A DNA stretch of 64,000 bases from Nephrocerus scutellatus. Its lineage: Eukaryota; Arthropoda; Insecta; Diptera; Pipunculidae. This document shows positions 21,480 to 34,504 of the stretch, in pieces. The position numbers and the translations under genes are program-made. The stretch lies in NCBI GenBank assembly GCA_947095585.1, contig OX352763.1:118802787-118866786 (forward strand). Reading direction: 5' to 3'. The stretch's first letter is position 1, and each line of letters opens with the position of its first letter. The notes under the pieces were generated by a model. The model made no database searches, had not been told where the DNA came from, and saw nothing but the letters and a program-made list of their open reading frames with translations.

Positions 21480-24400
21480 CGCATCCTCTGATTATTAACT
21501 TTGCTCTTGGGGCTCGAAATAATAATTTTTACAAAATAATAATGGAAGCCCGCATCTTATAATTTTACAAATCAGCGCGTCGATCCAAACCAAGTTAAAT
21601 GATTTTTCGAAATCCACTAGAGAGGCAACCGTATTCGTCCTAGCATTCTGTTGCCCATTACACCAGGGAGATACCGTGGCATTCTGTTGATCTGAGAGAC
21701 TAGGAGACTAGAAAACTTTTTTGGCTCTCCAAAATACTAATTTCGAGGTTCAAATAACATTCTGTAGAATTGTTGTTACTTTTTATTTTCTGGACTGTCG
21801 TATAATTACTTGACAGAAACACCGAATTTAGTCTTTAGATGCAGAAATCACACTTTTCGTTCGTCAGATTCCTATTGTTAGGAACTGCAGAAGAGGAAAT
21901 GTTATATTTGCATTTTATGTAATACATTAATAAATTCTATGTTTAATTCTGGAAAAATGTTTTTTGATTAAATACCTACGTTATGTTTTCGAGCATACTG
22001 CCGTTGACGCTTCAATTATCTCATTTTTTTTTTATTTAATCAAGCCCAACGACTTTAAATGTGGAAATCCCAAGGAAAAAATATATTTAATCTAAAAAGG
22101 TTGCTTTTTATGTCACTTACTATTCTACTTCTGCACCGCATATTTCCTGAAATTACCTGAAAAGAAAGACAAGAAAATAAAAACACCATTAGTACCTTCA
22201 GTTATTTATTTAAATCAAAACGTTCGCTATGTGATATTTGGTAATTTTCCTTTTCGAATTCGAAATACGACAGCGACATTTTTATTATCACAAATCACAT
22301 TTCTATAAATAAATTCGAATAAGGAATAAAACAACGGCTGTCAGCGGTGTGAGTTCAATGTAAACATCAATTCCGTCCGTCATAAAAGAACATGAACATC
22401 ACAACTCTTGGCCTCTTGGCGGTGGAAACGCCAAAGTCAAATTCACCACCAGCCCACACCACTCTTATAAGCTGCTGCAAGATTTCGAAACAATACACTA
22501 CCAACCACGACAAGTGATTGCTCCATTTTAGAATTCATTCTTGTTGGAGTGTTGCCAAAATTTTTCGGTTTGTTTGACAAAACGAAAAATCGAAAATTTT
22601 TAAGTATAATTCTTACGGAAATTTAAATACGCCGGGAATTTTAAAATTCCAAAATTTCAGTTCAATATCAGAAAAAATTATCAAATTAAGTTCTTGGAGT
22701 TTTTGGTCAACTCATTGAAGTGCAAACTTAACCAGTTCTTCGTGACATATGTTTATGATAACATATGTTTATCACATATATACACGGTATAAGAAAAAAA
22801 ATACAAATTGAAATGAAAATAAAATCTAATAACATTATACACTGCGGTTGTCTAGATTAGAACCAGCCAATTTGAGAAGTAAAAATTATCCTTCTCGCGT
22901 TAAATGGCAGTGAGAGAAGAAAAAAACAAAATGGTGAAATAAACAGTGGTTCACGTTGAATGTAATGGTGGTTTCCAAAATTTTAAGAGAACAAGCTAAC
23001 AATTTTTATGTAACTTAACTGAATGACTCAGAATGGCATGCTTTAAACTGGTTCATAAGATAATAAGCAGTCAAAATACAATCGTTATTTGTAAAGTGGT
23101 TAATTTTTTTGTAATAAATGTTAATTTTGTAAAAAAGAAAGGTTTTGTCTTTTTTTAAGAATCGGTAAAGAAAATTGTTTGACATTGTCGGAGAAGGCAA
23201 AAATAGATGTTTACCATTCGGAAGACTAGTCTAAGCGTGCTATCACTTGTAAGATCAATCGGCGTGATCATGCTGTTGGCAATTATTTAAAGGATACGAA
23301 AATGTACAGGAAAAATTATAAAGGAAATGTTTCCACGGCCCTTACTGCAACGGAAAAACGTTTTAAGTTATTTTGAAGAAATTATTATTAATAAAAATTA
23401 TATCTGGATTATGATTTTAAAATAAAAAATCAAGTTTCATTAAAAAATACCAAAAACAGAATTTTATTAAATAATTAAAATTCATATTCATTTGGCAAAA
23501 AGGTCTGTAATGTACCGCTATCTTGTTCTGAATATTTTTTTACGCTTGTTTCGTTTTAACCACAAACTAGCTTTCATTATCATTTGTTTTTTTCTTTTCT
23601 GACATCAATTTTATATCCTTAATTCATGTGCTTCTAATCTAGTGAACCGCAGTGTATTTTCTTATGATAATCAGTGATTAGAAAACCCCTGAACATCGAC
23701 ATTGCTTGTTGCGACCGACCATACCACAATCGAACTTCACCACAGCCCATCACAATCATTCTCTTAAGGAAAATAACACAACACACACGACTAAAATAGT
23801 GGCGCCTTATTCGATACACATTACTATCGCGCTCACTCGCACGACGACCCACGTATACGCCATACAACGGCAACTCTCAACTCACTCCACTCTACGAGTC
23901 ATACCGAAAAAACAAATGGCTAGGTCGGTCGTTCACCTTGATATGAGTTGTTATGCCGAGTGAACACTGTTTGCGGGCTGCTAGCGACCGAAGTTAATGA
24001 CACCGCAACGACATCGCCATTCACCACGCTATCTCATGCCTATTCACTCGCTCCAACTTTAGTACCACTCTTTACGCTCATTGTTCGTGTTCTGTCTTCT
24101 GTGCCGCTACTGCTTGTAATGTCAAAACTATAACAATAACAGAGAGGAACTTCACGAATAAATTTTAGTATTTGCCGTGCCGCTTCTGCCCAATTTAAGA
24201 GAATTCCTGATATATTTTGTCGGGCTCCCTTATAATTATAATACAAAAGAGAGTTTCATTTTAGTCATTTCTTCCATTGAACAGTGAAGCAGAAAGAGTC
24301 AACTGACAGTTGACTGTCATCATAGTGTGGACGAAGCAAAGTTTAATGACTCTGCCAGTTTGGTTGTTTTTGTTGAATCACACACTGTTGTGGAATTTTT

Positions 24401-25560
24401 TTTTGTAGAACAACAGAATTTCATAACAACTAACATCATACTCCTATTTATAGCTGATGGCTGTAATAACCATAATAATTTTGCAACCAATTGGCGGACA
24501 TTTTTAGTTTTTCAATCGGTTTTTGCCAGCTTCTATGAGCGAAGGCGCGCAAACACACCTCCACTTTGTTAATTTGGGACAAAAGTTCATTCACTCTGCA
24601 GGCGATTGCTTGACAGATGTCGCCGTTTTGACCCTGATGATGATGGAAGTGTATGGTGCTGCAGTGCTATATGGCTTTCTGGCAAAAGGTTACTGACTTG
24701 ATGACTGAACTGCATATTGTCATCGAGAGCAGAGCCGCAGCGATCAGCTGTTTGCCTGCAAAGACGATCCATGGGATGGCATTGCCATATGCTCTTCTAG
24801 CCAACAGTGAGTGACACTAAAGGAGCAGAATTAATTTTGCGGTTGGGCTTTGGGCCATTGGCGCGGTTTCGTTTGTTCGTTTGTTTAGTTCGCGGCTCGT
24901 TTCTTTGTTGTTGCGAGTTGCCACTTTGTAGGTAGGTAGCAAGGTACAAGTACTCGCATTCACGTTAAACCGTTTGATGATGGCAAGAGTAGTGACAGTG
25001 GCAACAATGTCGATGGTGACAACGACACAGCAAGGAAGTTGAATGATTCGTTTATTACTGTTGACGTTTGGTCTGCTCATTTAGTGTTCATTTTGTTTTG
25101 TGCAGCGATTTGCGCTTTGCTGTGTGAGACATTGTTTTTGTGTGCAAATTTATTAAGGTAGGACGGACGTCGGACGGTGACTTACGGTCACTCGCAATGT
25201 AATAACACGAACTGTCAAAAAGAACTCAACAATTAACTTGCGTGGAGTAAAGGAATTTCCGCTCCACCGCCAGTGTTAATGGTTTTTTTTTACCGTATTT
25301 GGTCATTAAAAAGTCGGGAAGCCTAATTGGCCGAATAATTAAGTGCTTTTCTGCATGATGAAGTCTGTGGGAGTTAATTGGGATTTTACATTTGTTCTCG
25401 GAGGTTTGGGTAATCAGAAGTTTTTGTTATTCTCAAGGTACGTAAATATTTGTTGTTTTCTTTTGGTTTATTCCAAGAAAATAGGGTGTTTAGATTGTTT
25501 GTCGCAAGAAAATAAGGTGTTTTCTTCGCTGTGTTTGCCCATGTCAATGTCTATAGTCCA
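21480..25560. other. 4-kb gene-free AT-rich stretch
   Basis: Very AT-rich from 21900 to 23640. A small repeat 'acatatgttta' occurs twice at ~22746-22775. 23640-25200 is less AT-rich and unique. No long frames with homology and no repeat shared with the rest of the window were recognised. It may be intronic or intergenic host DNA. Confidence 0.5.
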
Positions 25561-25579
25561 GAAATTCTGACACTGAGTG

Positions 25580-26062
25580 AAACACAGGTATACCGCATGG
25601 TTATAACAAGGTGCACTTATTTTCCCCCCGAGGCGGACACTTTTGTAAATTCCGGAATGGTATACCACAAGGATCAATCCTTGACCCAAAACTCTTCTCT
25701 TTATATTTAAACGAACTAACTAAATGACTCAGGTATTGTTTATATTACATTTATTCGGACGATGTTCAACTTTTCATGAGTTGTGCTATGAATCCGATTG
25801 ATGGCATATATAAAATGTCAAGCATAAATGATTTGTTTCTAAACATAAACTACTTTTAAACTTAAAGAAGTCTCGGTCGCTAGTTATACATCGTAGAGTT
25901 GTTGATGTATCTGAACTTCAATCGTTTAAAATCGGAAATAGTCCGATTAAGATAAACAGATAAACACCTCAGACTGATCTTTAGCCCTAAATGCTGGCCT
26001 TCCCCAGGGCTCTGTTTTTTCTCCCAAACTCTTCTCATTTTTCTTAATGATCTCTTGTAAAT
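25580..26062 (+). pseudogene. Two adjoining LINE RT fragments
   Basis: The plus strand gives FRNGIPQGSILDPKLFSLYLNEL at ~25650 and a degenerate catalytic region IYSDDVQLFMSC at ~25755 (SDD in place of YADD/FADD). About 250 bp further on, a second PQGS-like segment reads LPQGSVF...LFSFFLNDLL at ~25995-26055. Two copies of the same motif in one direction mean two fragments. Many stops; dead. Confidence 0.7.
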
Positions 26063-26094
26063 TTTTTTTTGACGTGACAACGTCTCACTACAAG

Positions 26095-26412
26095 GGGTCC
26101 ACTGTTATGTCCCATATTCAATGTCCATTGTTAAGTGTCAAATGTAATGTTCCATGTTATGTCCCATATTAAGGGTCCAATGTTATGTCCCATGTTAAGG
26201 GAACTACGCAATTTCTCAAGCGATTCGCATGAAATTCGGTATTTAGGACTCAGATGCGATTATTAGACTTGTTCCTATGGAAATTCTGGATTATGGTCTT
26301 TATGGTCTGGAATTTCGGGAACAAAGCAATTTCTCAAGCGATTCACATGAAATTCGGTTTGTAGCACTAAGATGCGACTATTAGACTTGTTCCTTTGCAA
26401 ATTCTGGAACAG
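26095..26412. repeat. Short tandem motif and a ~113-bp direct duplication
   Basis: A ~26-bp motif like 'atgttatgtcccatattaag' is repeated about four times (26100-26200). It is followed by two copies of a block 'caatttctcaagcgattc.catgaaattcggt....gacttgttcct' at ~26210 and ~26323. A related 'aacatgggacataac' patch lies at ~49083. Unknown origin. Confidence 0.65.
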
Positions 26413-26419
26413 TGAATGT

Positions 26420-28250
26420 GCTCGAATGATTCGTCAACCTCCTAGCAGAACATTTATTCCGTGTCTGAGCTAATGTGCAAGCCACAGTGTTCTGTAAGAA
26501 GGGTCACTAGCTTTGTAATGCTATCCTTGTCTAGATTAAGGATTTCCTTATAGGAAAAGGGCCTTATTATTTGTTTGGATTGCCTCAGCCCCGGACATCT
26601 TCACAGTGTGCCGGATTAAGTCTGTGTTCCTAATTATTAATCAGCGCTGTAGCGACAGACCAGTTTACACCAATTACCTGCAATTCCTTGATGAACAGGT
26701 ACCCATCCGAGTTTCGCCTTGTTATGTGTGGCAAGAAATTTCAGTGCATCGTAAACTGATAAAGAGTCCATTAAATTGAACGACAGCCCTTTAAGGGCTG
26801 CCGGGCTACCTAAAACGATATATGTATATTATTGCGCCCTTAACACCTTTACTAAGGTTTATCATTATCTCGATGGCATGGAGTTCAGCTTGGAAAACCG
26901 TGGGACTCATTCTCATTGCTATCGAGACTTTGGTGTTAGGTCAAAAGATCCCAGCTCCAGCTCTAGATTCCATCTGTGAACCAGAACACGCTGGACGCTA
27001 GACCACTATTAGATCAGTTTGCACGGTCCACTGTTTCTACCTGAAATAACCTGCCGTAACAGTACTTACTGCCCATAATGTTGGGGATAGTGGAAAACAT
27101 GTCTCTTTCGGGAATTGAGTCAAGAATTTTCAGGTGTTTCACATGGTCACCTGGTTTGTACCTGTGTTCTAGCTGTAGGTTAATAGCTGCAGATCTAACG
27201 ACTGTCTTCTTACTGAGGATTGGTAGTGGTGAAAGCCCTACACTAGCTTCCAATGCTGTCGTATGGCAGGTACGCTTTGAAGCTTCTGAAGCTTAGTTGC
27301 CGTTACTGGAATAAACTAGATTGGTGCCTTTGGTGGTGATAGCTTCTAGATTGACCAATCTTCTTTTAGTGAAAGGCACTAGAACGGTTTTGCAAGGATT
27401 GAGGGATAGTCCTTCTCTGCTGCACCATTATATAACGTGAAGTAACCCTTGCACCTTGCATAACACTAGAAATGGTCGTGCTGAGTTTACCACTAATAAG
27501 AATCGCTAAGACAATCGCATAACCACAGGCAATGTAGTCTGTTCTATTGACTAGATTGTCGCTGACTAGTGACCACAAAAGGGGTAAAAGGACTCCCCCT
27601 TGCTAACAACCTTTAACCGCGGTCACAGACACGGAGACTCGTCACAAGGCGGAAGAAATATCTCGACTTTCAAGCGTGGCAAACATCGAAAACTCGACCA
27701 TCCAATGGATAAGGGTTGGTTGAGTCTGCGATACCTCTGCTACAAATTGCTCTTGCTATTGATTCATAGCTATTGTTATCGAATGCGCCATCAATGTCGA
27801 GGAAGGCACACAGGGCCACTTCTTCTTCTTCTATCCTTCTATCTTCTTTAAAAGATAGTGAAGGGCACCATCTGTGCTTTTACCTTTCCTGTATACAAAC
27901 GGACTTGAGTACAGAGGGGTAAACAATTCTAACCGGCCTTTAATATGAATACCAATAAGTCCCTCCATTGTTTTTAGGACAAATGATGTTAGACTTATAG
28001 GTCTAAACGATTTGGGCAGCTCACTAGGCCTATTGCCTGGTTTGGGGATAAATATTAAATTTACTTGTCTCCAGGTAGCAACCCAAGTTGTAGCTGGCTC
28101 TAAAGCAATCATACGCAGTGGAATGAGATCGATTGCCTTTTGTAGAAGCGCTGTAATGATATCATCACCGCCGGGGGCTTTGAATGGTTTGAAGGAGCCT
28201 ATTTCCCATTTAACCTTATCCGGGCTGAAGATTTTCTCGGATAAACTAGG
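26420..28250 (-). pseudogene. LOA/R1-type LINE with RT and RNase H, degenerate
   Basis: The minus-strand order matches a LINE with a C-terminal RNase H. The RT start is WRQVNLIFIPKPGNRPSELPKSFRPISLTSFVLK (28080-27960, listed here as blocks VNLIFIPKPGN and FRPISLTSFVLKTME), then KGKSTDGALHYLL. Next are GGVLLPLLWSLVSDNLV (~27590) and a decayed catalytic region with GYA at ~27515. The RNase H part follows: FTDG (~26975) with 'TVFQAEL.AIEIM' (~26890) and VPVHQGIAGN (~26700), equivalent to WVPGH.GI.GNE in the family. Frameshifts are numerous. Related fragments lie at 33630-34500 and 56570-57775. RNase H removes the RNA strand during cDNA synthesis. Confidence 0.8.
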
Positions 28251-28254
28251 CCTA

Positions 28255-28605
28255 GGCCGTATCTCTAACGAGCATCTTTACCAGATAACGGGTCAGGAAC
28301 CAATAGGCACAACCATCCAACGACGGAAGTGGCAGTGGATTGGTCATACACTCCGAAAAGGCGACAGCTCCATAGCAAACTACGCAATGCAATGGAACCC
28401 GTTATCTCAGGATGGTAGAAGAACGGGTCGTCTGAGAAATACATGGCGCAGAACAGTTGAGGAGGAGTCACGGCTATTGGGGAAGAGTTGGAGAGAGCTG
28501 AAGCTCATTGCCAGGAACCGCACGCGATGGCGCGTAGCGTAGTAGAGGCCCTAGGACCCACAAGGGGATACAGGACATGAGAAGAAGAAGAAGACATAGT
28601 TTGCA
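28255..28605 (+). pseudogene. RTE LINE C-terminal fragment with 3' end
   Basis: A continuous plus-strand frame contains RISNEHLYQITGQEPIGTTI, RRKWQWIGHTLRKGDSSIA, TGRLRNTWRRTVEEESRLLG and NRTRWRVA, followed by 'aggcccta' and a gaagaagaagaag tail (to ~28593). This is the conserved RTE C-terminus, a putative nucleic-acid-binding tail. It is strongly 5'-truncated and lies tail-to-head against the RNase H LINE. Confidence 0.85.
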
Positions 28606-28609
28606 TGGT

Positions 28610-29940
28610 CTTGAACGAGTGCCTTATGGATTCGTGCCGCTACTGGCATTTCAGAAATGTTTTCGCGACATTTCCTCCATCTGGCCCGTTTAGATCGTCT
28701 CAATTCTGAGTTGAACGCTGTGAGAGCGAATCAATATTCCTCCCAACTCTTCGTGTCTTTGTGCAGATTTGAAGAGTTTTCAAACTTTTAAAAGGCTCGG
28801 TGCTTAGATTGTTTGCCATACGTTCGTTTGACTAGAGACGCTGCTAATTGTTAAATGGCCCAAATAGAGCAACCGGCTAGAACCTCTTTTTCTGCTGTTT
28901 AATGCAAAAAGAACGACATTTGCTGCGTCGATTGCATTCTTGCTAATCCCATAGCTTTTTGAAAGCAACACAAAGAAGGAAATGCCTTAACAAATTGAAG
29001 AACTCATAATAAAAAGGACAGAACAGATTTATTAGCCCTTTACCACCGCCTACCACGACATCACACACCTATTTAGCGAACATTCATTTCCGCACTTTGT
29101 GACGAGCTGTAAACAGTGCATTCGTCGCATACGCAAACAAGAAAACAGTCGCTACCGCGCTCAAATCAACTGCAACAAAAAAAAATTAAAAAATAAACGC
29201 GTCGTTGCCCTCATCAATCGACGAATCCACAGCACAATTTTGCAGTCCTAACGCATTCGACGAGCGAGCGAACGCTGCTTCCGCGTTTGCGGTGTTTGCA
29301 AGCAGTAACTCCACAATAATGGTGGCCACACTGCCGCACTCACACTCCCACTAAAACCTATAAACTGCCGGTCGAATGCTGAAGGAAGAGTGCATTCGAG
29401 CCCCAAGTCGAAAAGTAAGCCTCAGAGTTCTGTTTTCAATGTCCACCTAACCAAGACGTGTTGCGCCTATTATCGTAATTAGTTGTATGAGCATAGGTCT
29501 AGAAAGACTTTCACCCACTAGCAATCTATTTTTAAATTCCCTTTATTCACTTCGCGTGCCCGTTTTTTTTAACATAAGGGAGAACTCCTCCCTGAATGAC
29601 TTGCGCGACGGCAAAAAGGTGGGCATTGCTCGTTTTTAGAGTTAAAATTAAAAACTCCAAGGAATGTAATATACACAGTCCTCACGTTTGTAGCCGGTTT
29701 CAGATTATTTTCTCAGAATTATCCTCGATTCATTGTAAAAGTAAACGAAGCCAAAACGAACCCGACTCCAAATGATTTGCTTTTGCTTTAATAAATGGGA
29801 AAACTACAAGATATCCTGTCCAAAAAAATATTATAAGTAATACAGAAAATGACGTTGAATATGTTGACTCGAATTGATCCACACCACTGAATTTTCACCA
29901 CGAAATGAAGCTGACGAAGGTGGACTGAAAAGTTTCCGAC
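28610..29940. other. No gene recognised
   Basis: Unique sequence. 29180-29290 has CA-rich, basic composition, but no exon could be supported. The LINE-A copy starts near 29945. Confidence 0.45.
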
Positions 29941-29944
29941 CCAA

Positions 29945-31062
29945 CAAAGTTTTCCCAAGGCATTTGACAGAGTTTGGCATCAAGCTGTTTTGTCCAAAAT
30001 GCATGCTTATGGAGTAGAAGCTATCTTTTGGACCGCTCAACTCAAGTTGTATTGGACTTTCGTTTGGTTTGGACTTTGGTTTCAACTCTAAAGTCTAAAG
30101 TACAGCACTTAAATGGCGTTCCACAGGGCTCTGTTTTGTCGCCGATACTCTTTCTAATTTTAATTAATGATCTCTTATCTCTAACTTCTAATTCTATACA
30201 CTCTTTTGCTGACGACATCACTCTCAGCTTCTAATATAAGTTTGAGGAACGTCCCTCCACTTCTCATGTGAAACTAAAACAACTACGTTTTTTAAATTCC
30301 GACCTAGAGAGCATAATAAAATGGGGAGAAGACAATCGATTAGAATTTAACGCTTCCACAACTCAATGCTTTCACCTGTCCCATGGCATTATCTATGAAT
30401 GGCACTTGCATCGAGGAAACTGAAAATCTCGGAATTCTCTGTATGTGCGTTCGTTGGAATGACCACATATTCACAGTCGCTAAAAATGCTGCGAAATGTT
30501 TAGGTTTTCTAACCCGCTGCAAGAAATATTTCACTCCCTCTGACCTGGCTACTATCTACAAGGCTTTTATTCGCCCTAAACTTGAGTACAATTGCCATAT
30601 CTGGTCTTGTGCGCCTAAAACTATCTTTTATCAGCTAGATAGAACACAAAACCGCGCGATATCGGTGACGCAAGTATAGCGGAATCAATAGATTCGCTTG
30701 AACTACGCATTGTTGTCATTGTTTTATCGTTTCTTCCACCAGCGGTGCTCAAGAGATATAGCCAGCTGCATGCCACCTCTCCTTGAATTCAACCGCAATA
30801 CTCGTGGCGCTCTAAATGCTCATCAGTTTACCCTCAAGCCCATCTTCGGGCGTACAGTTTCAGGGACTCGTTCTTCAGCCGTCCAACACTTATGTGGAAT
30901 GCTCTGCCAAGCTCTGTCTTTCCACATAACTATGATCCAGAGGCATTCAAAACACAAGCTCATAGACATCTCCTCTTTTCTCCTCCTTTACCTTAATGCC
31001 TATGCTGTGCCAAGCACTATAAGGGTGCAAACCCCTTTAAGCGTGATCGAATTATAAAAAAT
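29945..31062 (+). pseudogene. LINE-A copy, RT motif A to 3' UTR, degenerate
   Basis: The plus strand starts within motif A (AFDRVWHQAV-like, ~29955) and continues SYLLDRSTQVVLD, GVPQGSVLSPILFLILINDLL (30117-30180) and HSFADDITLSF (~30200). A C-terminal frame (30383-30679) carries NGTCIEETENLGILCMCV and KYFTPSDLATIYKAFIRPKLEYNCHIWS. The 3' UTR ends 'cctttaagcgtgatcgaattataaaa' with almost no poly(A). A 24-bp-scale insertion near 30060 and frameshifts are present. It is the most complete LINE-A after the 15.5-kb copy. Confidence 0.85.
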
Positions 31063-31342
31063 CTACACACTTCTCCCAGCGATGCTCCCATCTCTTTAAC
31101 TCGTCCAATAAAACTCAGCGTCTTCTCTGCAAAGTGATTTTTCACGAAGGTGAAGGCCTCCTCATTTGACGAAAATATCTGTCTTCCAAGCGCAACGTTT
31201 AGGTTAGGTAACAGAAAAAAGTCGAGTTATAATAAGTCCAGGGCATCACCAAAAAGCAGTCGCCATTACTTTCCGAGCGGAAAAAACAGTTTTTGGTTTT
31301 TTTTGAGTCGATTCTCCTTTAGCAGTCCACTGTTTCGACTGT

Positions 31343-31493
31343 GGGCGCTATGGCTCAGTAGAACAGGAGGTTCGTGGTTCGAATCCCAGTAACACCAAAA
31401 GTATTTTTCACGGTGTCCCACCTCTCGCGAATGTCTGACAAACGTTTGAGAGTAATAACTTGTCACGGAAAGCTTCACAAAATTCGCCGTTCT
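31343..31493 (+). mobile_element. tRNA-derived SINE, 3'-truncated copy
   Basis: The tRNA-like head begins GGGCGCTATGGCTCAGTAG (A-box region) and has an exact B-box GGTTCGAATCC (31376-31386). The body 'agtattttTcacggtgtc.cacctctcgcgaa.gtctgacaaacg' and 'gagagtaataacttgtcac.gaaagctt' matches the SINE at 53378. It ends at 'aattcgccgttct', where a mariner remnant begins. It would be transcribed by RNA polymerase III if active, but a TTTT run after the B-box would weaken it. Confidence 0.8.
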
Positions 31494-31800
31494 TTGTACA
31501 GCCTCTGCTATATCTGTCACATTAATTCGACGGTCGTTTGGCACTATTTGATGAACTTGAGCGATATTATCGTCAGCAGTTGCAGTTCTTGGACGTCCCG
31601 AACGTTCATCGTCTCCCAAGTTATTAGGGTTACGTTTAAATTCAGCTTCCCATAATTTTATGGTGGCAAATGATGATGCAGAGTTCCGTACACATCTTTG
31701 ATATTCGTAGGCGTATTGCCAATCAAAAACAAATGTCTAATGATAGCTCGATACTCGATTTTTTCAATTTTTACAAAAATACTCACCTCGACTAACTCAA
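31494..31800 (-). pseudogene. Mariner (Tc1/mariner) transposase N-terminal remnant
   Basis: The minus strand contains EYRAIIRHLFLIGNTPTNIK (first helix-turn-helix) and, after a frameshift, GDDERSGRPRTATADDNIAQVHQI followed by NDRRINVTDIAEAV. This is the GRPR linker and second DNA-binding domain typical of DD34D mariners. The catalytic part is missing; the SINE occupies the adjoining position. Inverted termini were not identified. Confidence 0.75.
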
Positions 31801-31804
31801 ACGA

Positions 31805-33625
31805 CTGTCAAACAACAACCACGCATCCAAAATGGTGAGTACGTTTCAAAAGATACGCAAACACATTCTTTAGATATTGTGGACGAGTCCTGCCATCTTC
31901 GTGTTCAGGTTGGAAACTTTTCGAAAGCTTAAAAATAATTTTATGACCTCATCTGTATTCTTGGAACTCGTAGGGAAAATCGGTTAACGGTTTCAGTTTG
32001 ACATTAGTCGAGGTGGTATTGAAGTTCGGTGCACATTTTTTGGAACTGCAAAGATGGAAGTAGTTTTTCCATTTGTTGAGCAAAGCATTTTGTTTCTCTC
32101 CTGTCTTGGGGCTAAGAATTCGTTACTTGAAAGTGGGCAATGGCCACTTAAGATCTTCGATCAGAAATTTTTTATTAAATCCGCACGCACATCGATCGCT
32201 CAGCGGAAATACTGCCGCTGATTGGAATTTTTGACTGGCGGGAGATTGACCGGTGATTTACGCCCGAGAACAGGGCGTACTTAAATCCTATCTAAGCTGC
32301 TTTTAGAGGCTTATAAGCGCATGAGAATGTAGCTTGGATGTAAATTGTGTTCAACGAATTACTGTCCATATCTAGGGACTGAGAATGGGATTGCAGACAC
32401 TTGCGGAATTTTGATTGTGACTTCGGGTGGTGTGACACTTTGCAGGTGGGTACTGTACTCCCATAACCTGCCATTAACACTCGAATTGGTCCAGAAATAA
32501 ACGACAAAAAATCAAAAACAAACGGCGCCGGAGTGCATTGTGCTCGAATGCTCCATTTATGGGTTTACGCAGCGCGGTCGCTGACTGGCTGCGCTTGTCC
32601 TGAGCAGTGACAGCCAGCGTCTATATTGAGAGACGTTCTTCGGCCCTATAGCTATGTGCGTACGCTCGTGTATATGAGTAATATATAGGGAGCGCGAACT
32701 TTCTCGTATGGAAATGAAAACAAACGAACGCCACGCACACTGTTGCGAAATGCGATTACCGATTGCATTCTCCATGCAGTGCGTCAAGTTCATTGGCATT
32801 TGCGGCAAAGCAGACAGAAGCAGTGAAATGCAAGCAGCGAGCGTCGTCGAGCAGTCGGTCTGTGCGTCGCGGCGCGTGCGTCCTGCCGCCATCACTGATG
32901 CCGCAAGTGTCAGTGTCAGATAGTAAGCCAGCCGCCACCGTCACCACCGTCGCCGCCGCCACCTTCATTGTTTTGCGGTAGCTATTGTGACAAAAGCGTA
33001 GTTGTCATATTGGATGCCGCTGACGGTGACCGGGCAAGCGATGGATGGAAAGTCATCCGTCGATTGTTTACTGATTTTGTTGTCATGCATTTTACGAACA
33101 AACTTCTTGGTCGTGGCGTGGCGCTATCTTTACGGTGAGTGAGCAGCTGCAGGAAGGGCAAAAGAGGATCACATCAGCGAACAAACAGACGACACCGACT
33201 GATGAAAACTCAATAAATTCAATGCCGATCAACTGAAAGGAGCTGTGGAAGTGGAATGACACTTTCTAGCCATCAGCAAGCAGATTATTTCCCTCAAAAG
33301 CGCAAAATGGCATCTGGTGGTCAGCTTTATAATCAAAACGGAGAACAATGCAAAGGAGTTGAATCATTTAATGAGCTGGGTGCGCTTTTTGCCACCTTGA
33401 CATTTGTGAAAGGGGGGATCGATTTTTAAGTTTGAACTACAAGCATGCCACGGACTGAAATAAAAGATTAGATAACCCAGGAAAATTGTGCAAAAGTAGT
33501 AAATAATTCACATAGCAATGAAATTTCGAAGGATTGTAGGGGCTAACTAAGGAGTTCCCACGCCTAAGTATTGGAATCAGGGTTGCCATAAGTAATTTTA
33601 CGACGCTAAGAGAGGCGGCACTAAC
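31805..33625. other. No gene recognised
   Basis: Unique sequence. The 32550-33000 part is relatively GC-rich, with gccgcc/caccgtc runs that generate overlapping frames on both strands. There is no homology-supported ORF. Confidence 0.45.
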
Positions 33626-33629
33626 TTAT

Positions 33630-34500
33630 CATCGTTCCAAGGATGTAGCTGTGTGTACATTCCTTGACGCTGAGTTCTCACTCGACAACACTGGCTACGA
33701 CTCAATAGCAAGAGCAATCAGAGCACTCTCCCAACCAATGGATAGGGGCCATGTTGAAAATTTTTCCTCCTCTGGAGGAGTGTCAGTGTCTGTGAGCGCA
33801 ATTAAGGGTGGTCGCCAAGGAGGAGTCCTTTCACTCCTTCTGTGCTCACTAGTCTTCGACAATCTCCTAGCTGATCTACACAGATCAGGCTACATCGCCA
33901 TTGGTTATGCGGGTGACACCTTTAACAAAAAGAAGACTGGTCAGTTCAAAGAAGCCAAGCGACGCTCTTGGATGGACTTATGTCAATCAATCGAAACCAC
34001 CAAGGACTCTGCTAGAGTTCTGTCCAAAGAGAGCACCTACCCGACTTTCATTAAGAAAGCACACGGTTACTGCGGCCGGCATCTGCGTCAGAATCCCTCG
34101 ATCTTCTCAGCAATACACACTTCCCGACCAACAATTATCAATGCGCCGATAATTTGGAGAGCTTGCACGCTATGCATCCAGTGCCTCGATATGTAGTGGA
34201 TCATATCATAACCCGGGAAAAGGTTTGCCGGGCTCTAAGAAGTTTTTCGGCCTACAAGTCTCCCGGTCTGGATGGCATACAGCCGATTATGCTACACAAG
34301 TCACTGGAGCTGTCGACTTCCTGGCTAATGTAGATCTTCAGATGGATCAGTCTATTCCTGGACATGACCATAGTATGGATGCCGGGGCACAGTAATATTG
34401 AGAGAAATGAGAGGGCGGACGAATTGGCTAAGCAGGGCGTCGCTGTGGATACCGGCTCTATTGAGAGGGTTAACAGTCTGAGCTCAGTCAAGGACAAAAA
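33630..34500 (+). pseudogene. Mosaic of LOA/R1-type LINE segments in scrambled order
   Basis: The plus-strand frame 33651-34196 begins with RT motif A (CTFLDAEFSLDNTGYDSIARA), then GGRQGGVLSLLLCSLVFDNLLADL and GYIAIGYAGD, a mutated GYADD. It then runs into sequence resembling the linker before RT (SWMDLCQSIETTKDSARVLSK). 34215-34300 carries RSFSAYKSPGLDGIQPIML, the start of an RT domain. 34360-34500 carries the end of an RNase H (TIVWMPGHSNIERNERADELA). Blocks that should precede motif A follow it, so the copy is rearranged or nested. Confidence 0.75.
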
Positions 34501-34504
34501 CGAG

